Shown here: piece by piece, positions 7,783-16,380 of the stretch
Layout of the letters: each line of letters opens with the position of its first letter
Numbering within the stretch: position 1 is the stretch's first letter
Origin: Halomonas smyrnensis AAD6
Lineage (GTDB): Bacteria > Pseudomonadota > Gammaproteobacteria > Pseudomonadales > Halomonadaceae
Assembly: GCF_000265245.1 (NCBI RefSeq)
Contig: NZ_AJKS02000011.1
Location: forward strand, 42,037 to 106,036
Reading direction: 5' to 3'
Length of the DNA: 64,000 nucleotides
Notes under the pieces: model-generated
What the model was told of the DNA's origin: nothing
Database searches by the model: none
The model's input: only the letters and a program-made list of their open reading frames with translations
Position numbers and translations under genes: made by a program

Positions 7783-8241
7783 TCACAGCCTCGGATGCAC
7801 CCCCGCCACGTGGTCACCGTCGGCCGAGGCGTTGGCCACGGCGTCTTCCGGCGGGTGTGCCAGGGCATCGAGGATGCCGCACTCGGCGGCGGAATGTTGC
7901 CCCTGGCAGCGCGCGCGCAGGGCCTGCAGGGCGCCTTCCAGGGCCTGAAGCTGGGCGATGCGGGCGGCCACGTGATCGAGGTGGGCGTCGATCAGCGCGT
8001 CGGCCTCGTGGCAGGGTCGGTCGGGATGATCGTGGCAGTCCAGCAGCGCGCGGATCTCGTCGAGCGTCATGTCCAGCGCCCGGCAGTGGCGGATGAAGGC
8101 CAGCCGTTCGACGTGAGCCTCGCCGTAGAGGCGATAGTTGGCCTCGCTGCGGGCGGGTTCGGGCAGCAGCCCCTCGCGCTCGTAGTAGCGGATGGTGACG
8201 ACGCGGCAGTCGGTGCGCCGCGCCAGCTCGCCGATCTTCAT
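7783..8241 (-). CDS. cadR: Cd(II)/Pb(II)-responsive MerR-family regulator (CadR type)
   Basis: 152 residues. The N-terminal winged HTH MKIGELARRTDCRVVTIRYYEREGLL is typical of MerR, followed by a dimerisation helix and a metal loop. CadR metal ligands are present: Cys77, Cys112 and a third Cys at 121. That Cys spacing is two residues longer than the C112/C119 of Pseudomonas CadR as I recall it. The C-terminal tail GDHVAGVHPRL carries two His. The start is the MKIGEL methionine rather than upstream ones because the HTH begins there. A matching operator lies just upstream, but no cadA-type efflux ATPase is next to it; the divergent gene encodes a TraX-like protein. Confidence 0.88.
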   Translation of the reverse strand: MKIGELARRTDCRVVTIRYYEREGLLPEPARSEANYRLYGEAHVERLAFIRHCRALDMTLDEIRALLDCHDHPDRPCHEADALIDAHLDHVAARIAQLQALEGALQALRARCQGQHSAAECGILDALAHPPEDAVANASADGDHVAGVHPRL

Positions 8242-8280
8242 GAACAGGCTCCGATAAGGGCGTGGTCGGTCGTGACACTT

Positions 8281-8297
8281 CCTATAGTGACTATAGG
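8281..8297. promoter_or_regulatory. CadR/MerR-type operator
   Basis: A perfect dyad CCTATAG-TGA-CTATAGG lies between cadR and traX. It closely resembles the known CadR operator core (CTATAGTGGCTACAGG, from memory). MerR-family proteins act on promoters with an overlong 19-20-bp spacer centred on such a dyad. The flanking -35 and -10 elements are weak in both directions, so the dyad may serve autoregulation, traX, or both. Confidence 0.75.
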
Positions 8298-8447
8298 CAT
8301 TGCGTGAGACAAGCCGGCATCGACGGCGTTCGCGCCGATGCCGGTCGGCGACACCCTGTGCAGAAAATCGACAAGGCGCCGCCATGCCTCGAACCCGCTC
8401 GCCTTGGGCCGGTCATCGATAGGGCCACCCACGACAAGGAGATCGCG

Positions 8448-9236
8448 ATGTCCCTCGCCGCCAACGCCGATGCCAGCATCGCCCGCCCCTCCTCGGCCTG
8501 GACGGGCTGGGGCCAGTGGCTGGCGCTGATCACCATGACCCTCGATCACCTGTCGCGCTACGCGGTGCCCGAGGCCTGGGGGCTGAGCTGGATCGACTCC
8601 TCGCTGGGGCGCATCGCCTTCCCGCTGTTCGCCGCCATGGTCGCCTGGCACGGGCTGTTCAACACCCGCGATCCGCTGCGCTACGCCCGGCGCGTGCTGG
8701 TGATCGGCCTGGTCGCCCAGCTGCCCTATGCGCTGATGCCCCGCGACATCGACGGCCTGATCCTCAATATCTGCTTCACGCTGTCGCTGGGCCTGATCGG
8801 CGGTGCCTGGCTGCTGAGCCTGCCGGCACGGCGGGAGCGCGGTCTCGCCGCCTGGCGGCTGACCGCCGAGACGCTGGCCGCCCTGGCGGTGTGGGCGCTG
8901 GCGGGTCCGGTCGTGGAGTATGGTCATCTGGGCCTGCTGATGATCCCGCTCTACATGCTGGCCATGCAGCGCCTGCACGCGGCCGCGGCGACGCCGGGCG
9001 AGCGCCTGCTCGGGCTCGTGTCGGCGCTGCCGGTGGTGGTCACCGCCGGGCTGATGAACAGCTCCGAGATGGCCAAGGCCTTCACCGTCGCCACCTGCCT
9101 GGCGGTCCTGCTGCTGGCCGCCGGCGCCCACCGGCTCTCGCCCCGGGTGCCGTGCTCGATGCCGCGCCGCCTGTGGCTGGCCTGGTATCCCGCCCACTTC
9201 GCGGCCATCGCGCTATGGCTGGCCATCGCCACCTGA
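8448..9236 (+). CDS. TraX family membrane protein (possible acyltransferase)
   Basis: 262 residues, very hydrophobic, with about seven to eight membrane helices. The segment WLALITMTLDHLSRY with a conserved Asp-His and the motif GRIAFPLFAAMVAWH match the TraX family (F-plasmid pilin N-acetyltransferase and chromosomal relatives). Chromosomal TraX proteins are mostly uncharacterised. The ATG at 8448 is preceded by AAGGAG at 7 nt; upstream open frame lacks homology. It is transcribed away from cadR, with the CadR-type dyad between them, so metal-linked control is possible. No pilin or conjugation genes are near. Confidence 0.8.
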   Translation: MSLAANADASIARPSSAWTGWGQWLALITMTLDHLSRYAVPEAWGLSWIDSSLGRIAFPLFAAMVAWHGLFNTRDPLRYARRVLVIGLVAQLPYALMPRDIDGLILNICFTLSLGLIGGAWLLSLPARRERGLAAWRLTAETLAALAVWALAGPVVEYGHLGLLMIPLYMLAMQRLHAAAATPGERLLGLVSALPVVVTAGLMNSSEMAKAFTVATCLAVLLLAAGAHRLSPRVPCSMPRRLWLAWYPAHFAAIALWLAIAT

Positions 9237-9392
9237 GCCGGCCTCGCCGGCGATGACGCCGAAGCCGCCGACCGCCTCCAGCACCACGCCCGGCGAGGGT
9301 CCGGCCCGCGGCTTTCGGCCTCGCGGTGGCAGGCCCCGATGTCTCGACCGGCCTTCAGGGCATGCCAGCCCGCGAGGGCGCGCCGAGGCGGA

Positions 9393-10313
9393 TCAAGCAA
9401 GCGGCTCGCGGCTGGTGCCCTCGGCCCGGCACTCGACGAGGAACACCTTGAACGCCTGCCACAGCGGGCTGCGATAGCGGCCGGGGTGCCACACCAGCGA
9501 GAAGGTGCGGCGCAGCACCAGGGCACTGTCGAGCGCCACCAGCTCGCCGCGCTCGAGCTCGCCGGCCACGCTCAGCGCCGACAGGCAGCCGAGGCCGAGG
9601 CCCGCCAGCACCGCCTGCTTGATCGCCTCGTGCTGACCCAGCGCCATGCGCACCAGAGGCGTCAGGCCCAGGTCGCGCATGGCCTGCTCGAACACCTCGC
9701 GAGTGCCGGAGCCCGGCTCGCGCAGGATCCAGCCGGCCTCGGCCAGATCACCGTCCTCGAGGCCGCCGCCGCTCGCCAGCGGGTGGCCGGGCGCGGCCAC
9801 CACCACCAACCGGTCCTCGCACCAGGGTTCGCTGACCAGCGCCGGCTCGCGGCACTCGCCCTCGATCAGGCCCAGATCCGCCTCCAGCCGCAGCACGTCG
9901 CCGACCACCTCGTGAGTGTTGCGCAGCCCCAGGCGCAGCTCGGCGTGCGGATGCGCCTCGCTGAAGCGCCCCACCAGGCCCGGCAACAGGTAGGTGCCCA
10001 CGGTGGCGCTGGCCGAGATGCCGAGCGTGCCGCGCAGTTCGCCTTCCGGTTCCCTAGCAGCGGCGACGAAGCCGGCCAGGCCGTCGAGCAACTCCTCGGC
10101 CCGTGGCAGCAGGCTCCGCCCGAGGTCGTTGAGTACCAGCCGACGGCCCGGGCGCTCGAACAGCGCCATGCCGAGCTGGCGTTCCAGGTCGGAGAGCGCC
10201 TGGCTGGTGGCCGACTGGGACAGCGCCAGTTCGGCGGCGGCACCGCTCACCGTGCCGCGCCGGGCCACGGCGGCGAAGACCTGGAGCTGGCGAAAGCTGA
10301 CCTGTGGCGTCAT
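9393..10313 (-). CDS. LysR-family regulator, likely of the divergent YeiH-type gene
   Basis: 306 residues. The N-terminal HTH is at residues 5-64 (FRQLQVFAAVARRGTVSGAA, SQSATSQALSDLE), followed by the periplasmic-binding-like effector domain typical of CysB/YeiE relatives (GTLGISASATVGTYLLP, EPGSGTR). The motif GSGTR is common in LysR proteins sensing anionic ligands such as sulfate, sulfite or taurine-like compounds (established for CysB-type proteins; application here is inference). The start at 10313 gives a normal LysR length. It is divergent from the YeiH gene with 99 nt between, containing two dyads. Confidence 0.88.
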   Translation of the reverse strand: MTPQVSFRQLQVFAAVARRGTVSGAAAELALSQSATSQALSDLERQLGMALFERPGRRLVLNDLGRSLLPRAEELLDGLAGFVAAAREPEGELRGTLGISASATVGTYLLPGLVGRFSEAHPHAELRLGLRNTHEVVGDVLRLEADLGLIEGECREPALVSEPWCEDRLVVVAAPGHPLASGGGLEDGDLAEAGWILREPGSGTREVFEQAMRDLGLTPLVRMALGQHEAIKQAVLAGLGLGCLSALSVAGELERGELVALDSALVLRRTFSLVWHPGRYRSPLWQAFKVFLVECRAEGTSREPLA

Positions 10314-10339
10314 ATCGGTTTTTCCGAAAAGCAGGTTCG

Positions 10340-10377
10340 TTATTAGCTGATAACCAAAATCGCTATTAGCGCATAGC
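10340..10377. promoter_or_regulatory. Two LysR-type dyads in the lysR-yeiH intergenic region
   Basis: Site 1 is TTATTAGCTGATAA (10340-10353), near-perfect TTAT-N6-ATAA. Site 2 is GCTAT-N6-ATAGC (10362-10377). Their centres are 23 bp apart, about two helical turns, as in the recognition and activation sites of LysR proteins. Confidence 0.65.
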
Positions 10378-10412
10378 ATGGTCGTCACCCACAACATCCC
10401 GGAGCGTGACCC

Positions 10413-11417
10413 ATGTGGCAAGGCCTCATCCTCTGTACCCTGCTGACCGCCGGCGGTAGCGCCCTTTCCCGGCTGCCGATACTCGCCGAGAGCGGGGTGA
10501 GCCCGTTGGTGATGGCCCTGCTGCTGGGCATCGTGGCCGGCAACCTGCCCCTGCCCCGGCGCCTGTCTCGCCACCTGAGCCTGGCCGGCCCGGGGCTCGC
10601 CTTCGCCACTCGCCGACTGCTGCGCGGCGGCATCGTGCTGTTCGGCCTCTCGCTGACGCTGCAGCAGGTCATCGGCCTGGGGCCGAAGGTGCTGCTGCTG
10701 GACGCGCTGGTCATCGGCGCGGTGCTGGTGACCGGCTACCTGATCGGTACCCGGTGGCTGGGGCTCGACCGAGAGACCACCCTGCTGACCAGCGCCGGCA
10801 GCGCGATCTGCGGCGCCGCCGCGGTGCTGGCCACCGAGTCGACCATTCGCTCGCGTCCCGCCGCGACCTCCATGGCGGTGGCCACGGTGGTGCTGTTCGG
10901 CTCGCTGGCGATGCTGGTCTACCCCCTGCTCTACCCGCTGCTGGGCATGGATGAACAGCTGTTCGGCATCTATATCGGCGCGACCATCCACGAGGTCGCC
11001 CAGGTGGTCGCCGCCGGCGAGGCGGTGGGCACCGATGCCCTGGCTAACGCGGTGATCGTCAAGCTGGTTCGGGTGATGCTGCTGGTGCCCTTCCTGCTGA
11101 TCGTCGGCCAATGGTGGCTGCGCCGCCACGCGGCCTCAGGCGCCGAGGGCAAGACCCGCCTGGTGATTCCCTGGTTCGCCTTCGGCTTCATGGCCATGGT
11201 GGTCTTCAACAGCGTCGTGACCCTGCCCGCCGCGCTCCATGGGGCCCTGGTGCAGCTCGGCCAGCTGGCCCTGACCATGGCCATGGCCGCACTGGGCTTT
11301 GAGACACGCCTGGAGAAGCTCAAGGCGTTGGGCATCAAGCCCTTCATCCTGGCCCTGATCCTGTTTGCGCTGCTGGTGAGCGGTGGCGGCCTGGCCAGCT
11401 GGCTGCTGATGGGCTGA
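10413..11417 (+). CDS. YeiH-family (UPF0324) putative anion/sulfate exporter
   Basis: 334 residues, about ten membrane helices. Family motifs are visible: SPLVMALLLGIVAGN, LRGGIVLFGLSLTLQQV, AGSAICGAAAVLATE and GATIHEVAQVVAAG. The family (PF03601) is annotated as putative sulfate exporters; transport has been shown for few members. CATGTGG at the start is preceded by GGAG. It is paired with a divergent LysR gene, a very common arrangement. A bidirectional terminator separates it from purK. Confidence 0.87.
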   Translation: MWQGLILCTLLTAGGSALSRLPILAESGVSPLVMALLLGIVAGNLPLPRRLSRHLSLAGPGLAFATRRLLRGGIVLFGLSLTLQQVIGLGPKVLLLDALVIGAVLVTGYLIGTRWLGLDRETTLLTSAGSAICGAAAVLATESTIRSRPAATSMAVATVVLFGSLAMLVYPLLYPLLGMDEQLFGIYIGATIHEVAQVVAAGEAVGTDALANAVIVKLVRVMLLVPFLLIVGQWWLRRHAASGAEGKTRLVIPWFAFGFMAMVVFNSVVTLPAALHGALVQLGQLALTMAMAALGFETRLEKLKALGIKPFILALILFALLVSGGGLASWLLMG

Positions 11418-11460
11418 CCGGCGGGGCGCTCGACCACGGCTGACTCATCGCCATCACGCA

Positions 11461-11488
11461 GAAGGCCGCGCCCGAGGGCGCGGCCTTC
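11461..11488. terminator. Bidirectional terminator between yeiH-type gene and purK
   Basis: GAAGGCCGCGCC, a CGAG loop, then GGCGCGGCCTTC with TCCTTT after it on the + strand. It lies between convergent genes. Confidence 0.8.
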
Positions 11489-11512
11489 TCCTTTCGGCCG
11501 ATGAGGCGGGCC

Positions 11513-12640
11513 TCACTCGAAGCTGAAGCGCGGCGCCGGGGCGTCGGGCAGCAGGGCCGCGCAGGCGCGGACCTTCTCCAGCAGCGCATCATAGGTCGGC
11601 GCCACCAGGTTGACGTGGGCCAGCTTGCGGCCCGGGCGCTCGCCCTTGTCGTAGCGATGCAGGTGGGCGTCGTCGATCTCGAGCAGCTTCGCCGCCTCGC
11701 CCTCGCGGCCGATCACGTTGACCATGCAGGTCGGCGCGCGGGCCGCGGTGCTGCCCAGCGGCAGGCCCTGGATGGCGCGCAGGTGGTTCTCGAACTGGCT
11801 GGTCACCGCGCCGTCCTGGGTCCAGTGGCCGGAGTTGTGCACCCGGGGCGCCATCTCGTTGGCCAGCAGGCCGCCGTCACGGGTCTGGAACAGCTCCAGG
11901 GTCAGCACGCCGACATAGTCGAGCTCGTCGAGCAGCGCCCGAATGTAGCCGTCGGCGGTCTGCTGGACGGCGTCGTCCAGGTCCGGCATCGGCGCGACCG
12001 AATAGCGCAGGATGCCGTCGACGTGGACGTTCTCGGCCATCGGATAGAACGCCACCTCGCCGTCGCGGCCGCGCACGGCGATGATCGACACCTCCCGCAC
12101 GAAGTCGACGAAGGCCTCGACGATCAGCCGCGGGTGGTTGATCGAGCGCCAGGCCTCGGCGGCATCGGCCGGGTCCTTGATCACCGCCTGGCCCTTGCCG
12201 TCGTAGCCCTCGGTGACGGACTTGGCGACCACCGGCGTGCCCAGCTCGCGCACCGCGGCCTCCAGCGCCTCGGCGCTGTCCACCAGCCGATAGGCCGGGG
12301 TCGGGATGGCCAGCCGATCGAACAGCGCCTTCTCCTCGGCGCGGTGCTGGCAGACGCGGATCGCCTCGCTGCCGGGATAGACCGGCTTGCGCTCCTCGAT
12401 CGCCTGGACCAGCGGCACCGGCAGGTGCTCGAACTCGTAGGTGACCAGGTCGACCTTCTCGAGGAAGCGCTCGAGGTGCTTCTGATCCCCCTCTTTATCG
12501 AGGTTCAGCACCATGACGTCACCGATGCCCGCGCTGGGGTGGCCGGTGGTGTCGAGGAAGGTGAAGCGGTTGGCCAGCGGGTAGCCCGCCAGGGCCAGCA
12601 TCCGGCCGAGCTGGCCGGCTCCGAGTACGCCGATGTTCAT
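11513..12640 (-). CDS. purK: 5-(carboxyamino)imidazole ribonucleotide synthase
   Basis: 375 residues. PurK makes N5-CAIR from AIR, bicarbonate and ATP in purine synthesis. ATP-grasp fold: N-terminal MNIGVLGAGQLGRMLALAG, then VTEGYDGKGQAV (ATP loop), and C-terminal NEMAPRVHNSGHWT, a PurK hallmark. The start is set at 12640 (MNIGVL) because it opens the nucleotide-binding strand and has GAGCGAGG upstream; an in-frame ATG at 12661 would add seven residues. It follows purE by 27 nt and is clearly cotranscribed with it. Confidence 0.95.
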   Translation of the reverse strand: MNIGVLGAGQLGRMLALAGYPLANRFTFLDTTGHPSAGIGDVMVLNLDKEGDQKHLERFLEKVDLVTYEFEHLPVPLVQAIEERKPVYPGSEAIRVCQHRAEEKALFDRLAIPTPAYRLVDSAEALEAAVRELGTPVVAKSVTEGYDGKGQAVIKDPADAAEAWRSINHPRLIVEAFVDFVREVSIIAVRGRDGEVAFYPMAENVHVDGILRYSVAPMPDLDDAVQQTADGYIRALLDELDYVGVLTLELFQTRDGGLLANEMAPRVHNSGHWTQDGAVTSQFENHLRAIQGLPLGSTAARAPTCMVNVIGREGEAAKLLEIDDAHLHRYDKGERPGRKLAHVNLVAPTYDALLEKVRACAALLPDAPAPRFSFE

Positions 12641-12667
12641 CGTGGTTGCCTCGCTCGTCACTCGCGA

Positions 12668-13177
12668 TCAGGGAAGGGGGCGCGGGTCGGGATTGTCCAG
12701 CACCGTCTGGGTCTGCTCGGCGCGGAAGGCCTCCACGGCCTCGCGCACCTCGCCGTCCTGCAGGCCGACGATCTGGGACGCCATCAGGCCGGCGTTGGTG
12801 GCGCCGGCCTTGCCGATGGCCAGGGTGCCCACGGCGATGCCGCCGGGCATCTGCACGATCGACAGCAGCGAATCCAGCCCCTTGAGGGCCTTGGACTCCA
12901 CCGGCACGCCGAGCACCGGCAGCGCGGTCTGGGAGGCCACCATGCCGGGCAGGTGCGCCGCCCCGCCGGCGCCGGCGATGATGACCTGCAGGCCGCGCTC
13001 GGCGGCGGACTTGGCGTAGTCGAACAGCAGGTCCGGGGTGCGGTGGGCCGAGACGACGCGGGTCTCGTAGGGCACGCCGAGGCGCTCGAGCATGGTCACC
13101 GCATGCTCCATGACCGGCCAGTCGGACTTCGACCCCATGATCACGCCGACCCGCGGCGTCTCCTTCGATGCTGTCAT
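12668..13177 (-). CDS. purE: N5-CAIR mutase
   Basis: 169 residues, the class I PurE length. It converts N5-CAIR to CAIR after PurK. Motifs: [35 protein letters not shown] and GVPVES; the active-site SD and AHR residues are present. First gene of purEK. A possible -10 (TAGAAT on the minus strand, 13256-13261) lies about 80 nt upstream. No PurR-type box was seen. Confidence 0.96.
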   Translation of the reverse strand: MTASKETPRVGVIMGSKSDWPVMEHAVTMLERLGVPYETRVVSAHRTPDLLFDYAKSAAERGLQVIIAGAGGAAHLPGMVASQTALPVLGVPVESKALKGLDSLLSIVQMPGGIAVGTLAIGKAGATNAGLMASQIVGLQDGEVREAVEAFRAEQTQTVLDNPDPRPLP

Positions 13178-13482
13178 CCTGGGCTCCTGAAAAACGGGAA
13201 TGACACCACCTCGCAGCCGATGCCGCGGGCGGATGATGAAAATTGGAAGCCCACTATTCTAACAGAGCCGCGCCTCGCCGACCTCTCCCACAGCGCCGGG
13301 AAAGGGGGCGATCGCGGCAGGTGGTCCCGATGCGCACCGTTCCCTTGCGGCACGCCCGTTGCCACCAGGCGACAACGGGTTTCAACCTTCCTGCAGATTG
13401 CCTTGTTAGGGTGATGATCGAAGCGGTCGACAGGGACGCGACCACACCCCCCCACACGGCACACGTGTTAAGGAGACCGACC
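13178..13482. other. Divergent intergenic region, purE and lipoprotein gene
   Basis: 305 nt without a supported gene. It holds the candidate purE -10 at 13256-13261 (minus strand) and, next to the lipoprotein ATG, the ribosome site AAGGAG (13470-13475). Nothing else was recognised. Confidence 0.5.
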
Positions 13483-14220
13483 ATGAAGCGTCAACTTTTC
13501 ATTGCGGCAGCCCTGACCGGCACCCTGGCGCTGGCCGGCTGTGACCAGGCCGACGACAGCGAACAGAACGCGGCCAATACCGCCACCCAGACCGAACAGA
13601 CGACCGCTGGCGAACAGGCCCAGACCGACCAGCAGCAGGCCAGCAGGACCCTCGAGGGCGTGATGGAGTTCGTCGCCACCGATACGCCGCTGCCGGACGA
13701 CGCGCAAGTGAAGGTCAGCTTGCTCGACGTGGCCCGGGCCGACGCGCCGGCCACCACCATCAGCGAGACCACGGTCGACGTGAGCGGCAACGACCCGGTC
13801 GAGTTCAGCCTCGACTACCCGACCGCCCAGGTCGACCCGGGCCATGCCCACGCCGTGCGCGCCGAGATTCGCGACGACGACGGCAACCTGCTGTGGACCA
13901 GCCCGCAGCGCCATCAGGTCGAGGTCGGCCCGGACGCCGAGCAGGCGCCGATCACCGTGAGCCTGGAGCCGGTGGCCAGCCAGGGCTCCATCGCCGGCCA
14001 GGCGCTGGAGGACACCGAGAACGCCGCGGATCAGGCCGGCAATGCCGTGGCCGACACCACCGGTGATGCCGTCGAGGCCGCCGGCGATGCCGCCGGCGAT
14101 GCCGCCGAGGCGACCGAGGAGACCGCCGAGGACGCCGCCGCCGCGAGCGAAGAGGCCGCCGAGGAGGCCCACGAAGAGGTGGAGGAAATGATGGAGGACG
14201 ACTCCCAGACGGCTCAATAA
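13483..14220 (+). CDS. YbaY-type lipoprotein with a long Ala/Glu-rich tail
   Basis: 245 residues. A lipoprotein signal peptide ends at a lipobox LAGC (Cys about residue 19). A polar Gln/Thr linker follows, then a YbaY/YscW-like beta domain at about residues 55-170 (LEGVMEFVATDTPLPDDAQVKVSLLDVARADAPAT ... split by family strands). The C-terminal 70 residues are repeats of Ala, Glu and Asp (GDAVEAAGDAAGDAAEATEE), predicted helical and strongly acidic, in keeping with a halophile. YbaY proteins are envelope lipoproteins of unclear role. A second, shorter YbaY-type lipoprotein lies at 28469-28927. The start is supported by AAGGAG. Confidence 0.8.
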   Translation: MKRQLFIAAALTGTLALAGCDQADDSEQNAANTATQTEQTTAGEQAQTDQQQASRTLEGVMEFVATDTPLPDDAQVKVSLLDVARADAPATTISETTVDVSGNDPVEFSLDYPTAQVDPGHAHAVRAEIRDDDGNLLWTSPQRHQVEVGPDAEQAPITVSLEPVASQGSIAGQALEDTENAADQAGNAVADTTGDAVEAAGDAAGDAAEATEETAEDAAAASEEAAEEAHEEVEEMMEDDSQTAQ

Positions 14221-14238
14221 GCCATCGCGCTCCATGAC

Positions 14239-14271
14239 ACGGCCCCGCCCGGATCGCCCGGGCGGGGCCGT
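14239..14271. terminator. Bidirectional terminator after the YbaY-type gene
   Basis: A 14-bp GC-rich perfect stem (14239-14252 with 14258-14271) with a 5-nt loop, between this gene and the convergent TRAP permease gene. Confidence 0.75.
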
Positions 14272-14309
14272 CTGTCGTCTGGCCATGTCTCCGGCCGCAG
14301 GGAAAGCCC

Positions 14310-16316
14310 TCAACCGGCCACGGCGGCCTCTCGCCTGCTGGCGACCCAGTTCCCGGCCAGCGCCAGCACCATCACCGCCGCGCCGGCGGCCTCGGCGATC
14401 AGGCTCGGGTAGAAGACCCCGACGATGGCCGGCAGCAGCACCAGCCGCACCGGCGTCGACATGCGCGTGAACAGGTAGCCCTCCAGCGCCGCGGCGAAGG
14501 CGGCCAGGGCCAGGAAGGCCGTCAGCGTGGTCCAGGCCAGCAGCGGCAGCGGGCCGCCCATGATGATCTCCGGGTTGAAGACCATGAACAGCGGGATCAG
14601 GTAGAGCCCCTTGGCGAACTTCCAGGCCTGGAAGCCGGTATCCATCGGCTTCGCCCCGGCGATCGCCGCCCCGGCGAAGCCCGCCAGCGCGATGGGCGGG
14701 GTGACGTTGGAATCCTGGGAGTACCAGAACACCACCAGGTGGGCGATCAGCAGCGGCACGCCGAATTCCGAGGTCAGCGCCGGCCCCACCAGCACGATCA
14801 GCACGATGTAGCTGGCGGTCACCGGCAGCCCCATGCCCAGCACCAGGCTGGCCAGCAGCACCATCACCAGCGCCAGCAGCAGGTTGCCGTCGGAGAACGC
14901 CATCATCATGGCCGAGAACTTGAGTCCCAGCCCGGTGAGGCCCACCACCCCGACGATGATGCCGGCCACGGCGCAGGCCATGGACACCGCCACGGCGTTG
15001 CGCGCGCCGAGCTCCAGGCCCTCGATCACCTTGAGCCCGCCGAGCTTCAGCGCCTGGACCAGCGCCGCCCCGGTGACCGGCTCGCCGCGCTTCGGCGCGA
15101 CGAAGCAGAACCACACCGCGAAGCGCAGCGCCGCCACCGCCAGCATGGTGAGGATGGCGTAGTAGCCCACCCGCATCGGAGACATGTTCATCACCAGCAG
15201 CCACACCAGCACCGCGAGCGGCAGCAGGAAGTGCCAGCCGGCGCTCATCACGTCGCGCAGCTGTGGCAGCTCGCTTCTGGCCATGCCCTGCATGCCCTGC
15301 TTGAGGGCGATGATGTGCACGAACAGGTAGACGGTGCCGAAGTACATGATCGCCGGCAGGATGCTGACCTTGACCACGTCCAGGTAGGGCATCCGGGTGT
15401 ACTCGGCGATCAGGAAGGCGCCGGCGCCCATCAGCGGCGGCATGATCTGGCCGCCGGTGGAGGCCGCCGCCTCAATGCCGCCGGCCTGGTGGGGCTTGTA
15501 CCCCAGGCGCTTCATCAGCGGGATGGTGAAGGCGCCGGTGGTCACCACATTGGCGATGGCGCTGCCGGAGATCGAGCCCATGCCGGCCGAGGCGATCACC
15601 GCCGCCTTGGCCGGCCCGCCGCGCTGGCGGCCGGTGGCGGCGTAGGCCAGGTCGATGAAGAACTTGCCGGCGCCGGTGATCTCGAGGAAGGCGCCGAACA
15701 GCACGAAGATGAAGATATAGGTGGCCGCCACGCCCATGGGCAGCCCGAAGATGCCCTCCTGCCCCAGGTAGAGCTGGCCGACCAGGCGATCCAGCCCGTA
15801 GCCGCGGTGCTCGAGGATGCCGGGCAGCCATTCGCCCAGCCAGGGCAGCTCGCCGCGGGGGCCGGAGAAGGCGTAGAGGATCGCCAGCACGCCGATCACC
15901 GTCATGCCGAGCCCCACCGCCCGTCGGCTGGCTTCCAGCACGGTGACGGTGGCGATGATGCCGACCGTGATGTCGGTCTGGCTCCAGAAGCCGGCGCGAT
16001 TGATGATCTCGTCGAGATACAGCGCCATGTAGCCGCCGGTGATCACCGCCCCGGCGAAGAACGCCAGGTCGATCGCCCCGCCCAGGGGGCCCCGCCCGTG
16101 CCGGGCGCCGAACACCGGAAACATCAGGAACGCCAGCATCATGATCAGCGCCAGGTGGATGCTGCGCTGGTAGAACAGCCCCAGCGGCTCGATGCCGGCG
16201 GAGTAGAGCTGGAACAGCGACAGCGCCACGGCTACCAGGCTGATCAGCCACAGCACCGGGCGCGAGTGTGGCGCCTGGCTGCCGGGGACAATGGGGGATG
16301 CACCCGCTTCGCTCAT
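14310..16316 (-). CDS. TRAP transporter fused permease (DctQ-DctM, TAXI type)
   Basis: 668 residues; the 4-TM and 12-TM TRAP subunits are fused, as is usual for TAXI-class TRAP systems. The N-terminal part holds about five to six helices up to residue 190, followed by the large DctM-like part with GVAATYIFIFVLFGAFLEITGAG, ASAGMGSISGSAIANVVTTG and IMPPLMGAGAFLIAE, motifs of TRAP large subunits. The start at 16316 (MSEAGAS) is chosen for its AGAGAG site. It lies last in an operon TAXI receptor - DUF1850 - fused permease. Substrate unknown; TAXI systems transport dicarboxylates such as glutamate or 2-oxoglutarate in studied cases. Confidence 0.9.
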   Translation of the reverse strand: MSEAGASPIVPGSQAPHSRPVLWLISLVAVALSLFQLYSAGIEPLGLFYQRSIHLALIMMLAFLMFPVFGARHGRGPLGGAIDLAFFAGAVITGGYMALYLDEIINRAGFWSQTDITVGIIATVTVLEASRRAVGLGMTVIGVLAILYAFSGPRGELPWLGEWLPGILEHRGYGLDRLVGQLYLGQEGIFGLPMGVAATYIFIFVLFGAFLEITGAGKFFIDLAYAATGRQRGGPAKAAVIASAGMGSISGSAIANVVTTGAFTIPLMKRLGYKPHQAGGIEAAASTGGQIMPPLMGAGAFLIAEYTRMPYLDVVKVSILPAIMYFGTVYLFVHIIALKQGMQGMARSELPQLRDVMSAGWHFLLPLAVLVWLLVMNMSPMRVGYYAILTMLAVAALRFAVWFCFVAPKRGEPVTGAALVQALKLGGLKVIEGLELGARNAVAVSMACAVAGIIVGVVGLTGLGLKFSAMMMAFSDGNLLLALVMVLLASLVLGMGLPVTASYIVLIVLVGPALTSEFGVPLLIAHLVVFWYSQDSNVTPPIALAGFAGAAIAGAKPMDTGFQAWKFAKGLYLIPLFMVFNPEIIMGGPLPLLAWTTLTAFLALAAFAAALEGYLFTRMSTPVRLVLLPAIVGVFYPSLIAEAAGAAVMVLALAGNWVASRREAAVAG

Positions 16317-16380
16317 GGGCGTGTCTCTCTTGTTGCAGTGGGATGGAAGCAAGCCGTTGCTCGACGCTGCGGGTCGATCC

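Noticed and set aside
9393..11129. Very long open frames antisense to or extending beyond real genes, for example through lysR-yeiH, ilvD-SSS (23411-26551), DUF2252-formamidase and recC.
   Set aside because: In GC-rich DNA such frames are expected. Their translations are low-complexity, rich in Arg, Gly, Ala, His, and lack ribosome sites or family motifs.
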